Shown in pieces: positions 1-6,126 of a DNA stretch of 9,364 nucleotides. Position 1 is the first letter of the stretch; every line of letters begins with the position of its first letter. The stretch is from the NCBI GenBank assembly GCA_021795795.1, contig JAJYPA010000300.1:1-9364 (forward strand), read 5' to 3'. The notes under the pieces were generated by a model. It was not told where the DNA came from and did not search any database. It saw only the letters and a program-made list of their open reading frames with translations. Source of the DNA: Pseudomonadota bacterium (GTDB lineage Bacteria > Pseudomonadota > Gammaproteobacteria > Halothiobacillales > Halothiobacillaceae). The position numbers and the translations under genes were made by a program.

Positions 1-69
1 GCACTGGTCCATCGTCGCCCTGTCCTCATCACTGATGTCGGCGAAGGGATCTTTCTTTTCCACGCTCAT
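1..69 (-). CDS. N-terminal fragment of an unidentified gene following trbB
   Basis: Only the first 23 codons are in the window; the gene continues past the left edge. The protein begins MSVEKKDPFADISDED and is charged and soluble-looking. The ATG overlaps the trbB stop as ATGA, a 4-base overlap typical of translational coupling. A GGGGGAG ribosome binding site sits a few bases upstream inside the end of trbB, which supports this start. In IncP-type operons trbB is followed by trbC, a pilin with a hydrophobic signal sequence. No hydrophobic segment appears in these 23 residues, so trbC is not supported. Identity is unknown. Confidence 0.7.
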   Translation of the reverse strand, partial: MSVEKKDPFADISDEDRATMDQC

Positions 70-1022
70 GCGATCTCCCCCTGCTTTTTCACATCCCACA
101 TGCTCGTTATGCGCCGTCCCGCGGGGTGGCTTTTATCACGCTGTATCTGGATCACGATATCCACCGCCTCAGCGATCAACTCACTTTGAGAGGGCACGCC
201 CGCCTCCTGGCAAAGTTGATCCAGTCTCAGCAGAGCCGCTTGCGGGTTGTTGGCGTGTACGGTGGCGGCGCCGCCCGGGTGGCCCGTGTTCCACGCTTTG
301 AGCAACGCCAGTGCCGAGCCGTCGCGCACCTCACCAACCACAATACGGTCAGGCCGTAATCGCATAGTGGCTTTTAACAGTCGGGTCATATCCACATTCG
401 CCGTATCGTCGGTCAATAGATCAACAAAATTAGGCGCTGTGCACTGCAGCTCCCCAGTATCCTCAATGGTAACCACGCGCTGATCCAGGTCTGATATTTC
501 TGATATATACTGCAAAATGGCGTTAAGTAGTGTTGTTTTACCGCTGCCGGTGCCACCGCTCACCAGAATGTTTTTATGCGCTTCAATCGCACTGTAGATG
601 GCGGTTTCCTGAGCTACAGATATGATTCCCGATTGCACATATTGCTTCAGCGTGTAAATTGACCGTGCGCGCAAACGAATGGCAAATAGTGGGCCTTTCG
701 ATAGTGGAGGCAAACACCCCTCAAACCGCGCACCGCCAAATTCAGGCGGCAGCGCGCCCTCGCAGATCGGTTTTTCCGCATTGGAGATCGTCCCTTGCCA
801 CGCCGCCACCAGACCGATGATGTTCTGCACCTGCTGCGGGGCAATGGTGCCCTCCTGGACAATGCCCTGCCCATGCCGTTCCACCAGCAGCTTGCCGTCG
901 GGATTCGCCATGATTTCGACGACCTTCTCATCATCGAAGGCCGCCATAATGGCTGTACCAAAACTGCGCCGTAGTTGCTCCACCAGCCGTTGGTGTGCTT
1001 CAACCTTTGGATCGAGTGCCAT
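66..1022 (-). CDS. trbB: TrbB, VirB11-family conjugative transfer ATPase
   Basis: This 318-aa protein is a hexameric secretion ATPase of the VirB11/TrbB family, known to act at the cytoplasmic face of the inner membrane and energise type IV pilus assembly and DNA transfer. Seen in the sequence: an N-terminal domain (about 1-140), Walker A GGTGSGKTT (156-164), an Asp box with TIEDTGEL (185-192), Walker B RIVVGEVRDG (226-235) and a His box GHPGGAATVHANN (247-259). All key residues are intact and the length is normal for TrbB. The ATG at 1022 is preceded by GGTGGAG nine bases upstream. The gene follows the 138-aa gene after 45 bases and overlaps the next gene by 4 bases. The NTGHPGG and LRPDRIVVGEVRD style fits TrbB better than type II or pilus-retraction ATPases. 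Confidence 0.95.
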   Translation of the reverse strand: MALDPKVEAHQRLVEQLRRSFGTAIMAAFDDEKVVEIMANPDGKLLVERHGQGIVQEGTIAPQQVQNIIGLVAAWQGTISNAEKPICEGALPPEFGGARFEGCLPPLSKGPLFAIRLRARSIYTLKQYVQSGIISVAQETAIYSAIEAHKNILVSGGTGSGKTTLLNAILQYISEISDLDQRVVTIEDTGELQCTAPNFVDLLTDDTANVDMTRLLKATMRLRPDRIVVGEVRDGSALALLKAWNTGHPGGAATVHANNPQAALLRLDQLCQEAGVPSQSELIAEAVDIVIQIQRDKSHPAGRRITSMWDVKKQGEIA

Positions 1023-1067
1023 TTAACTATTCTCCACCATGTCCATAGTCTCTATATAGCGCCGTTT

Positions 1068-1484
1068 TCAGGAACCCGGAGAAAACCCGAATCCCAGTCC
1101 ATAATCTCCGATGCCGTGCCTCTTTTTTGCGGATTGCTCGCGGGAAGTAATATCCTTCATCATCGCGCCAGGGTCCATGTCCAGCGGGACGCCCAGTGCA
1201 TGCCCGGCAGCCTCCTTGCCGATTTCCGTAGCGATTTCCTTGATCGGCGGCTGATAGCCTTGGGCCACCGCTTTGGACAGAAGGCGGCGCTGGCGGCCCT
1301 CGGCAATCCGGCGCTCCCCACTATTTACAGGCAGTGCGTTCGGCTGCGGCATACGGCGATCATATTCAATGCTGGCGACCAGATGCTGCAGACGGCGCTT
1401 GCGGGACTTGCCTACTTCACTACCCGTGCCCTCATCCATCGCCCAGGCTTTTATATCGTCGATATCAACATTAGTGGATGACAT
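1068..1484 (-). CDS. Hypothetical 138-aa protein upstream of trbB
   Basis: I do not recognise the family. The protein begins MSSTNVDIDDIKAW. It has a strongly basic patch KSRKRR (26-31), a second arginine-rich stretch around 58-67, a probable helix near 80-97, and a glycine/aromatic C-terminus ending GLGFGFSPGS. There is no signal peptide or membrane segment. The start is ATG at 1484 because CGGAGG lies nine bases before it. A longer frame opens at 1598, but its extra residues would overlap most of the acidic 68-aa gene and it lacks a comparable site. The first 14 bases overlap the end of that 68-aa gene, so the two are probably translated together. The basic patches would suit nucleic-acid or partner binding, which is inference only. 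Confidence 0.8.
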   Translation of the reverse strand: MSSTNVDIDDIKAWAMDEGTGSEVGKSRKRRLQHLVASIEYDRRMPQPNALPVNSGERRIAEGRQRRLLSKAVAQGYQPPIKEIATEIGKEAAGHALGVPLDMDPGAMMKDITSREQSAKKRHGIGDYGLGFGFSPGS

Positions 1485-1677
1485 GCTTACTATCCTCCGG
1501 GTCTGGGTCAGCAATGCAGACACCATTTTCGTCCACACATGCGGGATCGTCATCTTCATCGGTTTCAGGATCCCATGGCTCGTAAGTTTCAGGGTCAAAA
1601 TCTTCCATGGGCACCGGCGGCACGGGCTGGTGCGGGGTATCCACGGCGGGGGTGCTCACCATCAGTTGCTCATACAT
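1471..1677 (-). CDS. Small very acidic hypothetical protein, 68 aa
   Basis: The family is unknown. The protein is extremely acidic: I count 20 Asp/Glu against a single Lys and no Arg in 68 residues. The N-terminal third is proline-rich (QPVPPVP, 18-23). The middle has a short internal repeat, FDPET at 27-31 and WDPET at 35-39, followed by an acidic run DEDDD (40-44). Two cysteines, C47 and C54, bracket VDENGV. The start at 1677 is set by AAGGAGAG just upstream. The same frame stays open back to 1932, but that part is antiparallel-free shadow of topB in another frame. The gene lies 52 bases after topB and overlaps the 138-aa gene by 14 bases. A DNA mimic or an acidic partner of its basic neighbour is conceivable but unproven. 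Confidence 0.75.
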   Translation of the reverse strand: MYEQLMVSTPAVDTPHQPVPPVPMEDFDPETYEPWDPETDEDDDPACVDENGVCIADPDPEDSKHVIH

Positions 1678-1702
1678 AGTATCTCTCCTTGTGCTATTAC
1701 GG

Positions 1703-1725
1703 GCATTGCTCGCGGCGAGTAATGC
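1703..1725 (-). repeat. Intercistronic hairpin just after the topB stop
   Basis: In the minus-strand transcript, GCATT and AATGC form the outer 5-bp stem. Then comes one A/C mismatch, a CTCG/CGAG 4-bp stem and a 3-base loop. It begins five bases after the topB stop codon and ends before the ribosome binding site of the 68-aa gene. No T-tract follows it, so it is not a standard intrinsic terminator. An RNA-stabilising or processing element between two cistrons is possible. Confidence 0.45.
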
Positions 1726-1729
1726 TATT

Positions 1730-3715
1730 TCATTTCCTCGCTTCCCACTTTGACCCCAGTTTTTTGGAATCACTCCGGTCCGGCCACCAGGCCGAGCCAC
1801 ACTTCTCGCACTTACAGAACGGCTTGCCGGTCTTGGTCTTGAGGATAATAGTAGAAGTCTTGCAGTCCTGACAGGTAGGACCAGCTTTTTTCGCGCCACC
1901 AGAGCCACCACTGGATTTTCCGCCGGCAACACTCACGCTGCTGGTCACCTTCCCCAATTGTTCCCGCACCATTTGCTGAATGGCGCCCATGAATTTAGCG
2001 GGATCCAACTTACCGTCGGCTATGGAAGTAAGATGATCTTCCCAGCGGGCGGTAGTCACCGGGTCGGTGAGATCAGCAGGCAGTGCCCTGATCAGCGACC
2101 GTCCGGTTGTGGTGGAGATAATCTGCTTGCCTTTGCGCTCGACGAACCCCCGCTTTACCAATGTCTCCAGGATGTTCGCACGTGTTGCCTCGGTGCCGAT
2201 CCCCGATGTCTCTTTCAGCTTGGCCTTGGCTGCCGGGTCGGTGACAAACTTGTGAATGTTGGACATGGCATCGATCAGTAGTCCATCGGTGAAGCGTTTT
2301 GGCGGCTTGGTCTGCTTGGCACGGGCCTCGCCTTTTTGACCAGTAATCAGATCGTCGGTAGCCATGCTTGGCAGACTGGCCCTTTCCTCTCCGTCCTCAT
2401 CGTCTTCTTCAACGGCATCTGCGCCATACAACACCTTCCAGCCCCTATCCATATCCAGACGGCCAGACGCAGTCCACTGCTCACCGCCCAGAGCCACAGC
2501 AACAGAGATAGCCTTGTAAAGATAGTTCGGCAGGAACAGCGCGGCATAGCTTTTCCAGATCAGATCATAGATTTTCTCTTCCGCATCGGACAAGCCGCTG
2601 GCCGATTCGCCAGTGGGAATAATGGCGTGATGCGCGGTGACCTTGCCGGTGTTCCAGGCAGCATGTTTGCGATTGGCCGATACCTTTCCTTTCAATTGGT
2701 CGGAAACCGGCAGGCTGGCTAAAATGTGGCCAGCATCCCCATGTTGCTCTTCTGGCAAGTACCGGCAGTCAGTTCTGGGATAGCTGGTGATCTTTTTTTC
2801 ATACAGCGATTGCGCGGCTTCAAGAATATTGTTGGCCGACATGCCAAACTTCGCACTAGCGGCTTTCTGGAGTGCTGACAGGCTGAACGGCAAAGGCGCA
2901 GATTGCTTACTGTCTTTGGCTTCATACCGCGAGACCCTGCCCTGCCCTATCGCCTTGGCGGCGATCATGTCTGCCAGCACGCGATCCACAAGGCGGCCTT
3001 CTTCATCGAATCCGGGGCCGTCATTCTCTGCAGGTTTCCACTTTGCCAAGAAGTCACCATTTTGGTGGTGGAAATGAGCCACAACCTCGAAAAAATCACG
3101 TGGCTTGAACATCTCGATCTCGATATCGCGGCGCACCACCAGGGCAAGCGTCGGTGTCTGCACCCGGCCAACGGAGAGCAGGCCGCTATTCTGGATGGTC
3201 CAGGCACGGGTGAGGTTCATCCCCACCACCCAGTCAGCCTGAGAGCGGGCTTCCGCTGCCTGTGATAGTGCGCGATATTCCTTGTTGTCCTTGAGACTTG
3301 CAAAGGCTTTCTTGACGCTGGTTTCGTCCAGCGAGGCAAGCCAGACACGCTGGACGGGGCCGCGGTAGCGGCAGTATTCCAGAATTTCGTCAATGAGAAG
3401 TTGCCCTTCACGGTCCGGATCGCCAGCGTTGACCACCAAGTCAGCCTCGTTGAGCATTCCCTTGATTTTCATCAACTGGTCTTTGGTGTCCAACTTGGGA
3501 TGCTTGATCCACGTCTGGGGGAAGATAGGCAAATCTTCAAGACGCCAGCGCTTTTTGCCGGTCTTCGGATTGACCGGCACGTCCGCCGGTGTATACTCAT
3601 CCGGCTCTGCCTGCTCCAGAATGTGCCCGAATGCGTTGGTAACCGTGTATTCCTTGCCCACCACATCACGGATGGCTTTAGCCAACGATGGTTTTTCAGC
3701 AATGATCAGTTTCAT
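1730..3715 (-). CDS. topB: DNA topoisomerase III (type IA), conjugation-associated
   Basis: This 661-aa enzyme is a type IA topoisomerase, which cuts one strand through a 5'-phosphotyrosine and relaxes or decatenates DNA in the cytoplasm. The TOPRIM domain starts at residue 1, with E7 in IIAEKPS and the DxDxE triad D99, D101, E103 in AGDPDREGQ. The conserved TPTLALVVRRD lies at 187-197. The catalytic tyrosine is Y312 in SYPRTDCRYLP. A further conserved block is SGIGTEATRANI (504-515). A C-terminal zinc-ribbon-like region holds C615, C618, C634, C636 and C639. Length is close to E. coli Topo III. The acidic insert VEEDDEDGEE (435-444) and Gly/Ser linker (599-608) look like family-variable parts. 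The ATG follows AAAAGGAG. Its place in a transfer operon parallels TraE of IncP plasmids; a role in resolving transferred or replicating element DNA is inferred. Confidence 0.97.
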   Translation of the reverse strand: MKLIIAEKPSLAKAIRDVVGKEYTVTNAFGHILEQAEPDEYTPADVPVNPKTGKKRWRLEDLPIFPQTWIKHPKLDTKDQLMKIKGMLNEADLVVNAGDPDREGQLLIDEILEYCRYRGPVQRVWLASLDETSVKKAFASLKDNKEYRALSQAAEARSQADWVVGMNLTRAWTIQNSGLLSVGRVQTPTLALVVRRDIEIEMFKPRDFFEVVAHFHHQNGDFLAKWKPAENDGPGFDEEGRLVDRVLADMIAAKAIGQGRVSRYEAKDSKQSAPLPFSLSALQKAASAKFGMSANNILEAAQSLYEKKITSYPRTDCRYLPEEQHGDAGHILASLPVSDQLKGKVSANRKHAAWNTGKVTAHHAIIPTGESASGLSDAEEKIYDLIWKSYAALFLPNYLYKAISVAVALGGEQWTASGRLDMDRGWKVLYGADAVEEDDEDGEERASLPSMATDDLITGQKGEARAKQTKPPKRFTDGLLIDAMSNIHKFVTDPAAKAKLKETSGIGTEATRANILETLVKRGFVERKGKQIISTTTGRSLIRALPADLTDPVTTARWEDHLTSIADGKLDPAKFMGAIQQMVREQLGKVTSSVSVAGGKSSGGSGGAKKAGPTCQDCKTSTIILKTKTGKPFCKCEKCGSAWWPDRSDSKKLGSKWEARK

Positions 3716-3742
3716 GTTGTTGCTCCTTTTATCAGCTATTCT

Positions 3743-4027
3743 TTAGTGGAGATGATCAATCCGTGCGTTATTATCCAGGTCACCTAGGACGATCCGCTTG
3801 GCTAACTCATAACCCACAGGGGTTTCATACCAGAGGCTATCTTCCTGTGGCATCTTGTCAGCTAGCGCGCGATAAACGGCCTCGTCCAAAGTACCTTGCG
3901 TCGCATCGGCCAGCCGGTTCGCCATACACACAAAATCAGAGGAACTCGCCCTGCCAGCCAGAGCTGCTACAGTGGCCGCGGCACTTAATAAATCAAGCAC
4001 GGTATTGCTGTCACTATTCGTGTCCAT
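3743..4027 (-). CDS. Hypothetical 94-aa protein upstream of topB
   Basis: The family is not recognised. The N-terminal half is alanine-rich and helix-prone (LDLLSAAATVAALAG, 11-25); this is too short and weakly hydrophobic to call a membrane segment. The C-terminal half contains LWYETPVGYELAKRIVLGDLD (65-85 region) and ends DHLH. There is one cysteine, C34. The ATG at 4027 is preceded by AAGGAAGGGGAAAGTA, a clear ribosome binding site. It lies 35 bases after the 109-aa gene and 27 bases before topB, so it is probably in the same operon. It could be a small accessory factor of the transfer region; no function can be assigned. Confidence 0.75.
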   Translation of the reverse strand: MDTNSDSNTVLDLLSAAATVAALAGRASSSDFVCMANRLADATQGTLDEAVYRALADKMPQEDSLWYETPVGYELAKRIVLGDLDNNARIDHLH

Positions 4028-4062
4028 TACTTTCCCCTTCCTTAAAATCGCTGATTGCCTAC

Positions 4063-4392
4063 CTAGCTACCATATAGCACCATTTTTACATGTTGGCTGA
4101 CATGCTGGTATGGTAAAGGAAGATCGGCGAGCGCCATCAGCGCGGCGACCACGCGACGGCTACCCGCCCCAGGCATCCAGGGCGGGGTTTTGCAATGCGT
4201 GTGAGCGCGACCGTACAACAGCAAGTACATGTCTGCGGGATACGGTCGGATCAAGGCATGGTCCCTATCCATACCGGTCCACTCGGCCACCTGCTCGCGT
4301 GGATAGCCTCGATTGTATAGGTGGTTAATGATAGCCTGCCAGGCTGACCAGGCCTGGGCTGGAGTTAAGTAGATGGTGGTCTGGGCGGACAT
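4063..4392 (-). CDS. Hypothetical 109-aa protein coupled to the 496-aa gene
   Basis: The family is not recognised. The N-terminal half looks like a small helical domain: a helix from about 11 to 28, then YPREQVAEWTGMDRDHALI (30-48), whose spacing resembles a helix-turn-helix. That resemblance is weak and rests on pattern only. The rest is hydrophobic and aromatic (MYLLLYGR, 55-62), then a Pro/Gly segment and a final helix VVAALMALAD (81-90). The start ATG shares its A with the TGA stop of the 496-aa gene (TGATG), so translation is probably by re-initiation; AAGG lies about 10 bases upstream. This tight coupling suggests the two proteins act together or are needed in fixed ratio. Confidence 0.75.
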   Translation of the reverse strand: MSAQTTIYLTPAQAWSAWQAIINHLYNRGYPREQVAEWTGMDRDHALIRPYPADMYLLLYGRAHTHCKTPPWMPGAGSRRVVAALMALADLPLPYQHVSQHVKMVLYGS

Positions 4393-5882
4393 CAGATATG
4401 CCTTGCCAACTGAGCTAGGCCGTCAGGTCCGATGGAATTTTTGATTATCGCTAGAGCTTTCTTGTTTTGCGAAATCACGCCCGCCAAAAACTCAAGAGGG
4501 TGATCTTCACAACCCATGGTGCTCTTGGAAACGATAGAAAGTTTTTCAAGTAAATCCGAAATGACCGGGCCGGTAAACAGGTTACGAACGTCAGCAATGA
4601 CGGCGGCACTCTCAAGGCTACCACCACTATCTATGTCACTAATCAGGGTATCCACCTCAGATATGCTGCCTTCAGCATCGGAAAGAAGAGCGACCAGAGA
4701 GTCGACCCCAACCACCATCGATCCTCCGATCGTGGTTTTATACTTGTCAACATCAGCCTGCAGTTTAGTGCGATGAGCATCCCAGGCCGCGCTGACTGCA
4801 CCATCCATTGGTGCGGTGGTGTCATGCCGAGCCAGTACAGCCTCTGCCAAGGACAGTCTCTTCTGTACCTGCCTCTTTGGGATAGTTATTTTCAGGCGGC
4901 GCAGTACATCACGCAGATGTGATCTGGCCCACTCAGATGAGTAAGCGGCCACCTGTGCCGTGCTCGCGTCACTCCGGCACTTTTGCAGAAGCGAACAATA
5001 GGTGGCTGTCGTGACATCATGGAGGATGTCATCGCCGAACGTCTTATCTGCAGCCCAAACCCCACAAACTCGTTTGGATACGCGCACCACAAGCCGGTGT
5101 AGACCCCCATCCCGATCCAATTTTCTGGCGATCTGAGCCAGGTCTATGTCTGCATGGCCCAGATTAGCGGCGGTGGTGAGATATGCGGGGAGACCATTGC
5201 TGTCATCAACCACAACCGGATACACCACAGTGGTTGGTCTCAATGGGCGTTGAAAACGAGTGTAAATCTGCCATAGGTGATGGCCTAATACATCATCCAG
5301 CAGCCCAAACAGCGCATGTTCATCGTCGGCAAACCCAGATAGTTTTGCCGCCAGCAACAAAGTAGGTCCAGCATAATCAGGCGTGTAATCAGCAGGATAA
5401 TCAGACAAATCCAAGCGGAGGTTACCAATCTGGTAGGTGTGCTTCTTTTTTATAGATTTTGCCAATGGGAGGATGGCGGAGATGACTTCCAGGGCGGAAG
5501 TCCATATGGCGAGGGATTTCAGGTGCTGGTGGTAAGCTAGAACATGTGAATCTGAATCAGCGCTCTCGCTGTCCTCAGATCCACCGACTTGGGTGTGGTG
5601 CGCAGGATTTGCCGCTCGCGATGGTGCGCCGACTACCTGTGACAATTGTGAGACTGTTGATGCTATGCGATTAATTGTTATCGCCTCGCTGGTCATGGCC
5701 CAATTCTGGGTGCGTGCCCAAGCCAGAAATTCAGCCTCTCTGCGCTCAATATCGGCATACACCAGCGGATCTTCGATATGCGCGATATAAGCCGCCTGAT
5801 CTTCATCTGTCCAAGGGTTCTCCTCATCATCGTCTCTTTCTGCCATCCTGACTTCCATATCAAAACCATCAAATTCATCCAT
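4392..5882 (-). CDS. Large hypothetical protein, 496 aa
   Basis: No family is recognised and no nucleotide-binding, nuclease or protease motif is evident. The N-terminus is highly acidic (residues 1-50, with ERDDDEENPW at 15-24). A low-complexity Ser/Asp/Glu linker (GSEDSESADSDS, 101-112) separates it from a mostly helical body. A hydrophobic stretch LEVISAILPLAKSI (131-144) is short and runs into lysines, so a membrane span is unlikely. The C-terminal third (about 385-496) is rich in Ser, Asp and Val/Ile and looks helical. The protein is probably cytosolic. The ATG at 5882 has GGGGGA upstream. The gene follows the only large gap in the window, so it may head its own transcript, and it ends overlapping the 109-aa gene by one base. 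Confidence 0.85.
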   Translation of the reverse strand: MDEFDGFDMEVRMAERDDDEENPWTDEDQAAYIAHIEDPLVYADIERREAEFLAWARTQNWAMTSEAITINRIASTVSQLSQVVGAPSRAANPAHHTQVGGSEDSESADSDSHVLAYHQHLKSLAIWTSALEVISAILPLAKSIKKKHTYQIGNLRLDLSDYPADYTPDYAGPTLLLAAKLSGFADDEHALFGLLDDVLGHHLWQIYTRFQRPLRPTTVVYPVVVDDSNGLPAYLTTAANLGHADIDLAQIARKLDRDGGLHRLVVRVSKRVCGVWAADKTFGDDILHDVTTATYCSLLQKCRSDASTAQVAAYSSEWARSHLRDVLRRLKITIPKRQVQKRLSLAEAVLARHDTTAPMDGAVSAAWDAHRTKLQADVDKYKTTIGGSMVVGVDSLVALLSDAEGSISEVDTLISDIDSGGSLESAAVIADVRNLFTGPVISDLLEKLSIVSKSTMGCEDHPLEFLAGVISQNKKALAIIKNSIGPDGLAQLARHI

Positions 5883-5938
5883 GTCGAATCCCCCGTGCGT
5901 CAGCCAATGATAGGTTGCAATGAGTCACCCAAGGAACA

Positions 5939-5968
5939 AGTATTGCGTACTATGCTTTCCATGGTCAA
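5939..5968 (-). promoter_or_regulatory. Possible sigma-70 promoter for the 496-aa gene and downstream genes
   Basis: On the minus strand TTGACC (5963-5968, five of six matches to the -35 consensus) is followed after 18 bases by AATACT (5939-5944, four of six matches to the -10 consensus). A start of transcription near 5932 would leave a leader of about 50 bases before the ATG at 5882. It sits in the only long intergenic gap. This is a consensus match by eye and the spacing is one base longer than ideal. Confidence 0.35.
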
Positions 5969-6055
5969 GCACCCCATTCACAACCTGCCAATGGTGCTCA
6001 GCCCCGCTGTGAAAGGCAACAACAATATTTTCTTTCAATACGTTACGATACATTC

Positions 6056-6085
6056 CAAAAACTGACGAAACTTGACGAAAACTGA
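6056..6085. repeat. Three tandem 10-bp repeats in the intergenic gap
   Basis: Three head-to-tail 10-bp units are read on the plus strand: CAAAAACTGA, CGAAACTTGA and CGAAAACTGA. The second and third copies share CGAAA, and the first and third share AAAACTGA. A 10-bp period places each copy on the same face of the helix, as in binding sites for a cooperative regulator or iteron-like arrays. The units lie upstream of the possible promoter of the 496-aa gene and about 40 bases after the stop of the 462-aa gene. Function is unknown; three short copies could also arise by slippage. Confidence 0.5.
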
Positions 6086-6126
6086 TGATGAGATGGCAAA
6101 GACGCACGGTTTGTACGCCTGAAAAG

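Noticed and set aside
1050..1062. TATATA box before trbB
   Set aside because: No acceptable -35 element lies at the right distance, and trbB is closely spaced within the operon.
1485..1598. N-terminal extension of the 138-aa protein to 176 aa
   Set aside because: The extra residues overlap the acidic gene, while the ATG at 1484 has GGAGG at suitable distance.
1678..1932. N-terminal extension of the 68-aa frame to 153 aa
   Set aside because: The extension lies mostly inside the 3' end of topB in another frame. The ATG at 1677 has a good ribosome binding site and fits the composition change.
5925..6107. 60-codon minus-strand frame in the intergenic gap
   Set aside because: It starts with GTG, has no ribosome binding site, and overlaps the tandem repeat and possible promoter. 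No protein-like pattern is seen.
6101..6119. Possible terminator hairpin after the 462-aa gene
   Set aside because: The 7-bp stem needs two G-U pairs and only TCTTTG follows, so it is too weak to call a terminator.
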